Shown: piece after piece, positions 1 through 8,554 of the stretch
How positions within the stretch are numbered: position 1 is the first letter of the stretch
Layout: each line of letters starts with the position of its first letter
NCBI GenBank assembly: GCA_041396905.1
Contig: JAWKXQ010000001.1
Location: 186,001 to 250,000, forward strand
Direction of reading: 5' to 3'
Origin: JACXVD01 sp020446665
GTDB taxonomy: Bacteria > Pseudomonadota > Alphaproteobacteria > Sphingomonadales > Sphingomonadaceae
Length of the DNA stretch: 64,000 nt
Position numbers and translations under genes: made by a program
Notes under the pieces: generated by a model
Databases searched by the model: none
The model's input: only the letters and a program-made list of their open reading frames with translations
What the model was told of the DNA's origin: nothing

Positions 1-307
1 CGACAACCTTGGTGACTTGCGGGGCCATTGCCTTGAACGCGTCGAGCGCGCATTCGATGTCCTTGCGGCTCTTGCGGAAGCCCCGGTTTTCGCCGTCGCT
101 ATCGCCTATCCCGCGCCGGTCAAAACGGAAGACGGGGAAGCCTGCCTTGGCGATCCGTGCGGCCAGCGCGGCCTGCCCGGAAAAGGCGCCCGAGCGGATT
201 TCATTGCCGCCGCTGACATAGAGCAGGCCGGTGGAGAGCGGCCCTGTGTCGAGCGTGCCCGCCAGCCGGGTGTCATCGCATTGAAAGCTGAGCGGCAGGC
301 GCTTCAT
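1..307 (-). CDS. Exosortase A system-associated hydrolase 1 (N-terminal part, cut by window edge)
   Basis: Only the first 102 codons are inside the window. The visible part reads as the N-terminal half of an alpha/beta hydrolase: strand LLYVSGGNEIRSGAF near residues 28-42, then FPVFRFDRRGIGDSDGENRG around residues 57-76. This matches the hydrolase-1 family found beside exosortase A genes; the nucleophile elbow lies outside the window. The ATG at 307 overlaps the stop of the preceding gene (ATGA), so the two are translationally coupled. It is the last visible gene of the minus-strand arm with an acyl carrier protein and a second hydrolase. Its substrate is unknown; in XrtA loci it is assumed to act on an acyl or polysaccharide intermediate. 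Confidence 0.8.
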   Translation of the reverse strand, partial: MKRLPLSFQCDDTRLAGTLDTGPLSTGLLYVSGGNEIRSGAFSGQAALAARIAKAGFPVFRFDRRGIGDSDGENRGFRKSRKDIECALDAFKAMAPQVTKVV

Positions 308-990
308 GCGTCCCCTCCCAGCAGGGCAATGGCGATGATGGCGGCCATGGCGTCGGCCTGTTCGGGGTCTTCGTCCGGCTCGGCGCGCAGCCATAAACCG
401 CCACCGCCAAGCAGCGATTGCGCGATTTCGGCCTGCATTTCGTTTTCCGGGGGCGTGGCGGATTCGAGAGCGGCGAACATGTCCGCGCCCAATTGCCATC
501 CGGCCAGCGTGATGCCTTCGCTGCGCCCCAAGGCCTGCAGCGCTTCCATTGTCTCTTCGCGCCCGGCTTCCTTCGCGGCGATGGTCCGAGCGCGCAGCAT
601 GGCGCGCAGGGCCTGTTTGCCGCCGGTCGGCGCGTGGCGCCAGCCGGGCAGACCATCGGGCGCGAGCAGGGCCCCGGCGCGGATTGTCAGCACATGGCTG
701 GGCTGGAACTCCGCGATGGCCGCTGCGATTCCGGCCCGCCAGCCTTCCAGCGTCTGATTGCGCAAGGGGGCAAGGCTGTCATTCCAGCCGGCCAGATCGG
801 GCAGGAAACTGTCCACGCCGGACAGGTCCAGCCGCCGCATCACCTCTACTGTGTGGCGGCGCATCTTGTTCGCTTCATCGAACAGGGCAGGGATGACGAG
901 CAGGCGGTGCTTGCGCCCCTGATCAAAGGTCAGCGCGATTTCATCGCTGGTGCCGCCACCGGGCAGCGGGCAGGTCCAGCTGGTGTACAC
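304..990 (-). CDS. Exosortase A system-associated hydrolase 2-like protein
   Basis: A 228-residue protein with the layout of the second alpha/beta-hydrolase-like protein of XrtA loci. Visible features are LLVIPALFDEANKMRR near residues 30-45, an LPDLAGWNDS segment near 64-73 where the family normally has LDLxGCGES, and LTIRAGALLAP near 100-110, which aligns with the region that normally carries the elbow. A classical GxSxG nucleophile elbow is not evident, so catalysis is uncertain. It sits 6 bases after the acyl carrier protein gene and overlaps hydrolase 1 by 4 bases, so all belong to one operon. A divergent or non-catalytic member is possible. Confidence 0.7.
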   Translation of the reverse strand: MYTSWTCPLPGGGTSDEIALTFDQGRKHRLLVIPALFDEANKMRRHTVEVMRRLDLSGVDSFLPDLAGWNDSLAPLRNQTLEGWRAGIAAAIAEFQPSHVLTIRAGALLAPDGLPGWRHAPTGGKQALRAMLRARTIAAKEAGREETMEALQALGRSEGITLAGWQLGADMFAALESATPPENEMQAEIAQSLLGGGGLWLRAEPDEDPEQADAMAAIIAIALLGGDA

Positions 991-996
991 GCAGGC

Positions 997-1278
997 TTAA
1001 CCTTCGACGACCTTGGCTTCGGCAAAGGCAAGCAACCCGCCATAGGTTTCCAGCATCTCGCCATCCACGTCGTCATCCTCGATCAGAATGTCGAGCCGGT
1101 CTTCCATTTCAGTGAGCAGGCCGGCCACGGCCATGGAATCCAGTTCCGGCAAATGGCCGAACAGGCCGGTGTCACCGTCAAATTCGGCTACATCATCGGG
1201 ATCAAGGCCGAGCACATCGCAGAGGATGGCGCGCAATGTTGTATCAATTTCACCCCGGCTTGGTGCAAGACCGCTCAT
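997..1278 (-). CDS. Acyl carrier protein, exosortase A system-associated
   Basis: A 93-residue acidic four-helix carrier protein. The phosphopantetheine site is the serine of ELDSMAV near residues 45-51, a DSM variant of the usual DSL. The length is a little above a standard fatty-acid ACP. It lies between a FemAB/GNAT-like transferase upstream and the two hydrolases downstream, and divergently from an acyl-CoA ligase. This suggests that ligase, carrier and transferase handle a dedicated acyl group for the exopolysaccharide/exosortase system rather than bulk fatty-acid synthesis. The partner assignment is inferred from context; the carrier-protein call is firm. Confidence 0.88.
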   Translation of the reverse strand: MSGLAPSRGEIDTTLRAILCDVLGLDPDDVAEFDGDTGLFGHLPELDSMAVAGLLTEMEDRLDILIEDDDVDGEMLETYGGLLAFAEAKVVEG

Positions 1279-1326
1279 TCTGCTGGCCCCCCTTGAAAAT
1301 GAGCCCCTGAACTTTGGGCGCTGCCC

Positions 1327-2301
1327 TTAGCCGCGCGCGGCGCGGCCTGCAAGACGCTTGGCCAGGGGCAGCCATGCCCGGGGCTGGCGCGGATCAAGGC
1401 AATCGATGCGGAAACGTGGGCGCACTTCCTCCATCCAGTCGGCCTTGTAGCCATCATTGCCGGTGCCGAAATCAACCAGCTCGACCTTGTCGATATCGAT
1501 CACATGTTCAAACAAGGCAGCGCTGAGTGTGGTCCCGGCGGAGAGGTTTTTCGTCTCTTCGAGATGGGCCAGCTTGTGGATGAAGGCGCAGCCTGCCTCT
1601 ACGGTCCAGAATTGCGCGGCGACAGCGCGCCCTTCGTGATACGCGATGGCGAGCCGTATCCGCCCAGCGGCACCCTCTTCTTCGGCAAAGCGGCGCAGCA
1701 AGGCGGGATCGCCTTCCTCCGGCTTCCAGCTTTGCGCATAGATCGCTTCGTAGTCGGCCCAGGCCTGCGCATCGAAATGCGTCAGCAGCCGGACATCGAC
1801 CTTCTTACCCTTGCGCTTCAGCGTGGTGCGCATCTTGCCCGGGCGGCTGGCCCAATATTCGGCAAAGTTACGACCTTTTACCGGCAGCACATGGTTGTGA
1901 TCGCATTGTTCGCGGCGGACGTGCCAGCCGGCCATTCGAAATGCACGTTCGAGTCGTGTGGCAGAGCCATCTTCGTCGGGTACCGGCCAAAGCGTAACCC
2001 GGTGGGACTGGCTTTTCAGATCTCCCGCCAGCGCCGCCAGCAGCGCATCGCCGCGTTCGCCCGCAGGTGCGAGTTGCCGCCAGGTGAAGTTGTACCAATT
2101 GCGCAAAGGCTCCAGCCGTCCATTGGCGCGGGTCAGCGCCATGGCAACCACGGCATCTTCGCCTTCCGCCAGCGCGACCATGGGTTCGATCCCGCTATCA
2201 GCGAGCAAGGCGAACCACTCCGCCCGGTCAAAGGGGGAGGAAATCGCCACACTTGCCCCTTGCAAGACGTTAACCCTGTCGTGATAGCTGGCTGCAATCA
2301 C
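1327..2301 (-). CDS. FemAB/CelD-like GNAT acyltransferase, XrtA locus
   Basis: A protein of about 324 residues with the C-terminal acyltransferase half of the CelD/BcsL (Acetyltransf_6) fold: YWASRPGKMRTTLKRKGKK in the middle, then FWTVEAGCAFIHKLAH and ELVDFGTGNDGYKADWM. Such proteins transfer acyl or aminoacyl groups and are usual in sphingomonad XrtA clusters. The start is uncertain. The longest frame begins at an ATG at 2328, two bases into the divergent ligase start. I prefer the GTG at 2301 (AGGGG about 10 bases upstream); another GTG at 2250 has AAGGGG five bases upstream and would leave a real promoter region. It is first in the minus arm, 48 bases before the ACP gene. Confidence 0.75.
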   Translation of the reverse strand: MIAASYHDRVNVLQGASVAISSPFDRAEWFALLADSGIEPMVALAEGEDAVVAMALTRANGRLEPLRNWYNFTWRQLAPAGERGDALLAALAGDLKSQSHRVTLWPVPDEDGSATRLERAFRMAGWHVRREQCDHNHVLPVKGRNFAEYWASRPGKMRTTLKRKGKKVDVRLLTHFDAQAWADYEAIYAQSWKPEEGDPALLRRFAEEEGAAGRIRLAIAYHEGRAVAAQFWTVEAGCAFIHKLAHLEETKNLSAGTTLSAALFEHVIDIDKVELVDFGTGNDGYKADWMEEVRPRFRIDCLDPRQPRAWLPLAKRLAGRAARG

Positions 2302-2326
2302 AGTGATAATTCCCCTTTGGAGGCTC

Positions 2327-3853
2327 ATGTCCGTCGCGCCCGATCCCGATCCCCGGCCACTCGATCACCTTGCCGAATGCGGCGAGGATGATGCACCGGC
2401 GCTCGTTCTGCGCAGCGGCACCCTTAGCTACAAGGACTTAAGAAGCCGTGTCGCTCAAATGGCGATGTGGCTGAGTGACCAGTTGCCCGAACCCGGCGCC
2501 CGCGTGGCGACTTGGGCGGCCAAGGGCGAGCTGACCTGCCTGATGCCGCTCGCCGCAGCGCGGGCCGGACTGGTCCATGTGCCAATCAACCCGCTGCTCA
2601 AACATGCGCAGGTAAACCATATTCTCGCCGATAGCGGGGCCGGGCTGCTGATCGGCACCAAGGCGCGGCTGGCGACACTGGGCGAGGGCGATGTGCCCGC
2701 TGATTGCGCGGTGGTAGAGGAAGGCGAGGCGCTGGAAGACGTTTCTCGCTATGGCGGTCTTGAAGCGCCCTCAAGGATTCCAACCGATGAGCTCGCGGCG
2801 ATTCTCTACACCAGCGGATCGACCGGGCGGCCCAAGGGGGTGATGCTCAGCCATGCCAATATGTGGCTCGGCGCAGTCAGCGTGGCGCATTATCTGCGCA
2901 TGGAAGCGGATGATGTGACGCTGGCGGTGTTGCCGCTTTCCTTCGATTATGGCCAGAACCAGCTGCTCAGCACCTGGCGGGCCGGGGGCTGCGTGGTCCC
3001 GCTCGACTATCTCCTCCCGCGCGACGTGATGAAGGCCTGTGCGAAGCATCAGATTACGACGCTGGCAGCAGTCCCTCCGCTTTGGGTCCAGCTGGCCGAA
3101 CTCGACTGGCCAGAGGAAGCCAGCGCGCCCTTGCGGCGGCTGACCAATTCCGGCGGTGCGCTGACCGAGGATTTGGTACGCGATTTGCGCCGTATCTTTC
3201 CGCAGGCGATGTTGTTCCCGATGTACGGCCTGACTGAAGCTTTCCGCTCGACCTATCTCGACCCCACGCTGGTCGATAGCCACCCGACAAGCATGGGCAC
3301 GGCGGTCCCCTTTGCCGAGATTCTCGTGATCGGGGATGATGGCGAAGTGACTGAACCGGGCGAGGAAGGCGAACTCGTCCATTGCGGGCCGCTGGTGGCG
3401 CATGGATACTGGCAGGATGCAGAGCGCACGGCGGAACGGTTCAAGCCTGCGCCCGCTGCCTCCACCTATGGCGGCATGGCGGTGTGGTCAGGCGACCGGG
3501 TGAAGCGCGATGCGGATGGCTTGCTCTATTTCGTCGGTCGGCGCGATGCGATGATCAAGAGCGCGGGCAACCGCATCAGCCCACAGGAACTGGAAGACGC
3601 CGCGCGCGAGACCGGGCTGGTGGCAGAGGCGGTTGCGTTGGGTGTGCCCGATCCCCGGCTCGGCCATGCGGTGCATCTTGTCGTCCGGGCCATGGCCGGA
3701 GCTGACAATCCCCAGGAAGCGCTGCCTAAGGCGCTGGCAAAGGAATTGCCCAATTTCATGCAACCCAAAGTGATTCACTGGCGTGATGCGCTGCCGACCA
3801 ACCCCAATGGCAAGCTTGACCGCACCGCCATTGCGCGGGAGATTGGCGCATGA
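2327..3853 (+). CDS. Acyl-CoA ligase (AMP-forming), exosortase A system-associated
   Basis: 508 residues of the ANL superfamily. The AMP-binding P-loop YTSGSTGRPKG is at residues 161-171, the A5 motif is MYGLTEAF, and the C-terminal hinge and lobe show GDRVKRDADGLLYFVGRRD and KSAGNRISPQELE. The catalytic lysine of NPNGKLDR is about residue 496, so the enzyme appears complete. It should activate a carboxylic acid as an acyl-adenylate and load it on CoA or on the nearby ACP. The start at 2327 is chosen for the GGAGG at 2319-2323; an upstream ATG at 2303 lacks such a site. It overlaps the next gene by ATGA. Confidence 0.92.
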   Translation: MSVAPDPDPRPLDHLAECGEDDAPALVLRSGTLSYKDLRSRVAQMAMWLSDQLPEPGARVATWAAKGELTCLMPLAAARAGLVHVPINPLLKHAQVNHILADSGAGLLIGTKARLATLGEGDVPADCAVVEEGEALEDVSRYGGLEAPSRIPTDELAAILYTSGSTGRPKGVMLSHANMWLGAVSVAHYLRMEADDVTLAVLPLSFDYGQNQLLSTWRAGGCVVPLDYLLPRDVMKACAKHQITTLAAVPPLWVQLAELDWPEEASAPLRRLTNSGGALTEDLVRDLRRIFPQAMLFPMYGLTEAFRSTYLDPTLVDSHPTSMGTAVPFAEILVIGDDGEVTEPGEEGELVHCGPLVAHGYWQDAERTAERFKPAPAASTYGGMAVWSGDRVKRDADGLLYFVGRRDAMIKSAGNRISPQELEDAARETGLVAEAVALGVPDPRLGHAVHLVVRAMAGADNPQEALPKALAKELPNFMQPKVIHWRDALPTNPNGKLDRTAIAREIGA

Positions 3854-5103
3854 AGCCTGCCCGTGAGAAACGATCAGACAAGCCGCTGGGCCCGATCCCG
3901 GCTGGTTTCACCGCGCTTGATGGCGAACTGGCCATTGGCGGGCGCAAGGCGAGCGAGCTTGTCGAGGAAGCCGGGCGCACGCCGCTCTTCGTCTATGCGC
4001 GTGACTGGCTGGATGCGCGCGTAGCAGAATTGCGTGCGGCCATGCCACGCCGGCTGGCCTTGCATTATGCTGTGAAAGCAAATCCTTATGCTCCGGTGCT
4101 CAGCCATATGGCGGGGCTGGTCGATGGGTTTGACATTGCCTCAGGCGGGGAACTGGACATGGTCTTGAAGGCCGGGATTGACCCGGTGCGCGTCAGCTTT
4201 GCCGGGCCGGGCAAGCGTGATGAGGAGCTGGAATCGGCTATTGCGTTTGGGGCAACGCTCAATTGCGAGAGCGAAGGCGAGGCCGCGCGCGCGCTGGCAA
4301 TTGGCGAGCGGCTGGGCAAGGCGCCGCGCATCGCGATCCGGGTTAATCCATCGTTTGAACTACGCGGCTCTGGCATGAAGATGGGCGGCGGGGCCAAGCC
4401 ATTCGGCGTGGATCAGGACCGCGTGCCCGCTCTGGCGAAATATGTGATCGGGGCCGGGGCCGAATGGCGCGGGCTGCATATATTTACCGGCAGCCAGGCG
4501 CTGGATGCCGATGCGATTATCGAAACGCAGGGCAATGTGCTCGATCTTGCCAGCCAGCTGGCGGATGAGATCGGTGCACCGTTGCTCAAGCTCAATATGG
4601 GCGGTGGATTCGGCATTCCCTATTTCAATGGCGATGAGCAGCTCGATCTGGTCCGCGTTGGTGAGGCGCTGGAAGAGCGATTCGCAAACCTGCCGGAAAA
4701 TCTTGTTGAAACAGCACTTTGTATCGAACTTGGCCGCTATCTTGTGGGCGAAGCGGGCGTTTATCTGACGCGAATCGTTGATCGTAAGACCAGCCATGGG
4801 GAGGTCTATCTGATCACCGATGGCGGGTTGCATCACCAGCTGGCAGCCTCTGGCAATTTCGGCACAGTGGTGCGGCGCAATTATCCTGTCGCGATTGCCA
4901 GCCATTTCGATTCCGCCCCTGCGGAAGAGGTCAATGTGGTCGGCTGCCTGTGCACCCCGCTTGACCGGCTGGCGGACAAGGCGCTCATGCCCAAGGCTGA
5001 AATCGGCGATCTGGTGGCAGTTTTCTGCGCCGGAGCCTATGGCGCCAGCGCCAGCCCCGCTGCCTTTCTGGGGCAGGGGCCTGCGGCTGAAATACTCGTT
5101 TAA
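3850..5103 (+). CDS. Pyridoxal-dependent decarboxylase, exosortase A system-associated
   Basis: 417 residues of the fold-III PLP decarboxylase family (ornithine/diaminopimelate decarboxylase type). The PLP lysine is K76 in LHYAVKANPY. LNMGGGFGIPYF and CIELGRYLVGEAG are the phosphate- and substrate-binding loops, GCLCTPLDRL corresponds to the CxSxD active-site region, and AGAYGAS lies near the C terminus. This subtype occurs only beside exosortase A and is distinct from LysA. The start overlaps the ligase stop. It probably makes an amine for the polysaccharide or for the acyl group handled by the ligase and ACP; the substrate is not known. Confidence 0.92.
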   Translation: MKPAREKRSDKPLGPIPAGFTALDGELAIGGRKASELVEEAGRTPLFVYARDWLDARVAELRAAMPRRLALHYAVKANPYAPVLSHMAGLVDGFDIASGGELDMVLKAGIDPVRVSFAGPGKRDEELESAIAFGATLNCESEGEAARALAIGERLGKAPRIAIRVNPSFELRGSGMKMGGGAKPFGVDQDRVPALAKYVIGAGAEWRGLHIFTGSQALDADAIIETQGNVLDLASQLADEIGAPLLKLNMGGGFGIPYFNGDEQLDLVRVGEALEERFANLPENLVETALCIELGRYLVGEAGVYLTRIVDRKTSHGEVYLITDGGLHHQLAASGNFGTVVRRNYPVAIASHFDSAPAEEVNVVGCLCTPLDRLADKALMPKAEIGDLVAVFCAGAYGASASPAAFLGQGPAAEILV

Positions 5104-5284
5104 CCTTTTAAGCCCTCACTGTCCCAAATCGGGAACGGCGCACAGAAAGCTGCGCCAAAAGTCGTTTAGCTAACGGTATATTCACCCTTTTTGGCGAGGA
5201 AGCATGCCTGAACCGCGGGTGCGGAAAGGCAGGTAGCTCCTCCTTTGCGCATTGTAGCCCGCAACAAGGCAAGGATGCGCAGTG

Positions 5285-5926
5285 ATGCCTAAGACCCGTT
5301 TTTCGACCCTTCTGGCCGGTACAGCCGTGGCCGCGATGAGCCTTTCGGGCTGCGCCACCAGTGGCGGCGGCGAGCTGCCACCTGCGACTTTTGTGTCCAT
5401 GCAGGAAGGACCGGGCGAAGAATATGTGATCGGCCCGCTGGACGAGCTGACCATCCATGTCTGGCGGAACCCCGAACTGGGTGCGGAGAAAATCCAGGTT
5501 CGCCCGGATGGCCGCATTACCATTCCGCTGGTGCAGGATATGCCCGCTGTCGGCAAGACACCGGCCATGCTGCAGGAGGATATCCGCCTGCAGCTGTCGC
5601 AATTCATCGAAGAGCCGCTGGTCAGCGTGATCGTGACCAAATTTGCCGCGACCACGCAGCAGATCCGCGTGATCGGCGCGACGCAGAAGCCGGCTTCGAT
5701 TCCCTATCGTGCAAATATGACTGTGCTCGACGCGATGATCGCAGTGGGCGGCCTGTCCGAATTCGCTGCAGGCAACCGGGCTAAGCTGATCCGTTTCGAC
5801 AAAAGGCTGGGCCGTCAGCGCGAATATGCACTGAAGCTGGGCGATCTGCTGCGCAAGGGCGACAGCCGCGCAAACGTGATGCTGATGCCCGGCGACGTGA
5901 TCATCATCCCCGAAAGCATGTTCTGA
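5285..5926 (+). CDS. Polysaccharide export lipoprotein (Wza/EpsA type), XrtA system
   Basis: 213 residues. A signal peptide ends in the lipobox LSGC with the lipidated cysteine at residue 23. A Poly_export domain follows (IGPLDELTIHVWRNPELG and QVRPDGRITIPLVQD), then an SLBB-like segment with RVIGATQKP and DVIIIPESMF at the C terminus. It should form the outer-membrane channel for the exopolysaccharide. A GTG at 5282 is an alternative start; AAGGA at 5271-5275 serves either. The 180 bases upstream (5104-5281) hold no gene and probably carry the promoter of the export genes; I see no clear consensus element there. Confidence 0.9.
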   Translation: MPKTRFSTLLAGTAVAAMSLSGCATSGGGELPPATFVSMQEGPGEEYVIGPLDELTIHVWRNPELGAEKIQVRPDGRITIPLVQDMPAVGKTPAMLQEDIRLQLSQFIEEPLVSVIVTKFAATTQQIRVIGATQKPASIPYRANMTVLDAMIAVGGLSEFAAGNRAKLIRFDKRLGRQREYALKLGDLLRKGDSRANVMLMPGDVIIIPESMF

Positions 5927-5942
5927 GGATCGGCGAAAACAC

Positions 5943-7466
5943 ATGAACGAAGTTTTTGAAGAGCTCAGGTCCGCAGCCTACTCGATCTGGCATCGTCGCT
6001 GGATCGTGCTGGCGGCTGCATGGGGTGTCTGCCTGCTGGGCTGGCTGGCCGTGGCCATGATCCCCAATGCCTATGAATCGAAGGCGCGCATCTATGTCGA
6101 GCTCGACGATGTTCTGGGCGATACCACCGGCATTCCCGGCGGCAGCCAGAAGAAAGAGATTGAGCGTGTCCGCCAGACGCTGACCAGCACGATCAACCTG
6201 GAAAAGGTGATTCGCTCTACCAAGCTGGGCGAAGGCATTATTGACCAGCGCGGCATGGATAATGCCATTGAAGGGCTGGGCAAGAATGTCACCGTGCTGA
6301 GCGAAGAGGACAACCTCTTCGAACTGACGGCCAAGGTGGGCAAGGGCGATCTGTCGGATGCAGAAAATGCCGCGCTTGCGCAGGATGTCGTTGAAAAGCT
6401 GATCGACATTTTCCGGGAAGAAAATCTCGCTGGCAATCGCGGTGAAGTGGCGGATACGCTGGTTTTCCTCGATCAGCAGCTGGAAGACCGCAAGGCCGAA
6501 CTGGAAGCTGCCGAACAGCGCCGCGTGGCGTTTGAGGCCGAATATCCCGAACTGATTGGCGGCACAGCCGCTATTTCCGGCAAGCTGTCGACAATGCGTG
6601 CTGAACTGCGCGGGGTCGATGCTGATCTGGCTGCCGCGCAAAGCTCGCTGGCAGCGATCAACGGGCAGCTGGCAGGAACGCCGCGCTCGATCAGTACGCC
6701 GGGTGTCGGCGGCGGGGCCTCTGCTTCGCTGGCGCAGGCGCGCGGGCAGCTTGCTGCAATGCAGGCGCGCGGCCTTACAGACAGCCACCCGGATATCATT
6801 GCCCTGCAGCGCCAGATTCAATTGCTGGAACGCCAGGCTGCAAACGAGCCTTCCGGGGCAGGCAGCTCGCCGAACCCGGCCTATACGTCGCTGGTTGCGA
6901 TGAAGGCAGAGCGGCAGGCCAAGGTCCAGTCGCTCCAGGCACGCAGCGCTGCCTTGCAGTCTGACATCATGGCGATGACCGCCGATCAGGCGCAGGAACC
7001 GGCTGTAGCGGCGGAAGCCAACCGGATCAGCCGCGACTATGAAGTGCTGAAGAAGAAATATGAAGACCTGCTGCAAAAGCGCGAGGAATTGCGCCTGCGC
7101 AAGGATGTCGAAGCTGATGGCAGCTCGGTCCGCTTTGAAGTGGTCGATCCGCCTACCACGCCGCGCACACCGGCCGCACCCAATCGCCCGCTGCTGCTGG
7201 CCGGGGTGTTGATTGCCGGGCTGGGTATCGGCGTGGGCATCGCCTTTGCCATCGGCCATTTGCGGTCAACCTTCGCCACCACGGCAGCGTTGGAGAAATC
7301 CATGGGCCTGCCTGTGCTGGGGGCGATTTCCCAGACCTTCAGCGATGCGGATCGCATTGTGCGAGCCAAGCGGATGCGGATGTTCTTCGCCGGTACGGCC
7401 GCCTTGTGCGGGTTGTTCATAGTCCTGCTGGCGGTGGAGTTCATCCAGCGCGGCATGGTGGCGTGA
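5943..7466 (+). CDS. XrtA-system polysaccharide chain-length determinant (Wzz/BcsT-like)
   Basis: 507 residues. An N-terminal transmembrane helix is at about 21-40, followed by a long periplasmic coiled-coil region (repeated Glu/Lys/Gln-rich helices between about 150 and 400). The proline-rich FEVVDPPTTPRTPAAPNRP precedes two C-terminal membrane segments. This is the co-polymerase of Wzx/Wzy-type systems and works with the tyrosine kinase encoded 10 bases downstream. The protein ends with a short tail and has no kinase domain of its own, so the kinase is supplied separately, as is usual in XrtA clusters. Confidence 0.9.
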   Translation: MNEVFEELRSAAYSIWHRRWIVLAAAWGVCLLGWLAVAMIPNAYESKARIYVELDDVLGDTTGIPGGSQKKEIERVRQTLTSTINLEKVIRSTKLGEGIIDQRGMDNAIEGLGKNVTVLSEEDNLFELTAKVGKGDLSDAENAALAQDVVEKLIDIFREENLAGNRGEVADTLVFLDQQLEDRKAELEAAEQRRVAFEAEYPELIGGTAAISGKLSTMRAELRGVDADLAAAQSSLAAINGQLAGTPRSISTPGVGGGASASLAQARGQLAAMQARGLTDSHPDIIALQRQIQLLERQAANEPSGAGSSPNPAYTSLVAMKAERQAKVQSLQARSAALQSDIMAMTADQAQEPAVAAEANRISRDYEVLKKKYEDLLQKREELRLRKDVEADGSSVRFEVVDPPTTPRTPAAPNRPLLLAGVLIAGLGIGVGIAFAIGHLRSTFATTAALEKSMGLPVLGAISQTFSDADRIVRAKRMRMFFAGTAALCGLFIVLLAVEFIQRGMVA

Positions 7467-7476
7467 GGAGAGTAGC

Positions 7477-8550
7477 ATGACCGAACATAGCAAAATCCCG
7501 CTCCCAGGTGCTGAGCCCGAGAAGGATAGCAGTTCGCTGCTGGAACGCGCCAGCGGGGCCTTTGGCTTCGATCTGTCGCGGGTCGCGCCAGTGCCGAAGA
7601 ACCTTGACGAACCGCCGATGAAGCGGGCGAAGAAGGTTGAACGCAAACAGGCTGAACCCCCTGCCAAGCCTGCGCAAAAGGCCCCGGCAGAAGTTGTCGC
7701 CGAGGAAACTCCCGCGCAGCTTCCGGCGGTCGCTGCCACCAGCGCCAGCGAGCAGGCATCATTGCCTGCCACGGTTCCGCCGTCTGAAATCATGCTCAGC
7801 CAGGGCTTCGATCCGGTTGAATTCACCGGCAAGAAGCATGTGGTTGATCGCGCCCATCTGCGCGAACAGGGGATGATCGTTCCGGAAGCCAGCGTGACCG
7901 GGCTGCTGGAGGAATTCCGCATTGTGAAGCGTCAGCTGATCAGCGCGGCCCGCAAGGCTGGCACTGCGGCCTCGCGCCGGGTGTTGGTCTGTTCTCCGCT
8001 GCCGGGCGAAGGCAAGACTTTCTGTTCGACCAACCTCGCCATTTCCATGGCCGGGGAACGGGACAGCGAAGTTCTGCTGGTGGATGCCGATTTCGCCAAG
8101 CCTTCCATCCTGTCCGCGCTGGGCCTGCCCAAGGGGCCGGGCTTCATGGATGCGCTGGCCGATCCGTCGCTGAAGGTGGAAGATCTGGTGATGGGCACGG
8201 ATATTCCGGGCCTGTGGGTGCTGCCAGCCGGCACGCAGACCAATTCCGACAGCGAATATCTTTCCAGCAGCCGGACCAGCGAGATGCTGGATCGGCTGAC
8301 CATGGGCGCGCCGCACCGGATTGTCATTTTCGATACGCCGCCAGCGCTGGCCGCCTCTCCGGCGGCGGAACTGGCCAAACATGTTGGTCAGGCAGTGCTG
8401 GTCGCCCGCGCCGACAAGACCGGACAGAGCGCGCTGGAAGATGCCTATCAGCTGCTGTCTGCCTGCCCGGATATCAAACTGCTGCTCAATGCAGCGCATT
8501 TCAGCCCCAGTGGGCGCCGCTTTGGCTCCTATTACGGCTACGGGGGATAA
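7477..8550 (+). CDS. XrtA-associated tyrosine autokinase (BY-kinase)
   Basis: 357 residues. An Ala/Pro/Lys-rich linker of about 140 residues is followed by a CpsD/BY-kinase domain: Walker A SPLPGEGKT at 173-181, Walker A' VLLVDADF at 199-206, and Walker B IVIFDTPPA. The C-terminal end YYGYGG carries a short tyrosine cluster, the expected autophosphorylation site. It should control chain length and export by cycles of phosphorylation with the preceding membrane protein. It is ten bases from that gene and followed after four bases by the outer-membrane barrel gene. Confidence 0.92.
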   Translation: MTEHSKIPLPGAEPEKDSSSLLERASGAFGFDLSRVAPVPKNLDEPPMKRAKKVERKQAEPPAKPAQKAPAEVVAEETPAQLPAVAATSASEQASLPATVPPSEIMLSQGFDPVEFTGKKHVVDRAHLREQGMIVPEASVTGLLEEFRIVKRQLISAARKAGTAASRRVLVCSPLPGEGKTFCSTNLAISMAGERDSEVLLVDADFAKPSILSALGLPKGPGFMDALADPSLKVEDLVMGTDIPGLWVLPAGTQTNSDSEYLSSSRTSEMLDRLTMGAPHRIVIFDTPPALAASPAAELAKHVGQAVLVARADKTGQSALEDAYQLLSACPDIKLLLNAAHFSPSGRRFGSYYGYGG

Positions 8551-8554
8551 TCCC

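Noticed and set aside
5192..5207. Sigma54-like TGGC...TGC pattern before the export genes
   Set aside because: The GG and GC are 11 bases apart instead of 10 and the flanking consensus is poor; chance is likely.
5904..7259. 451-codon frame antisense to the chain-length gene
   Set aside because: Shadow of a high-GC coding region; no domain, and the sense gene is certain.
8321..8554. Extension of the outer-membrane barrel frame into the kinase gene
   Set aside because: The signal peptide and ribosome site place the start at 8555.
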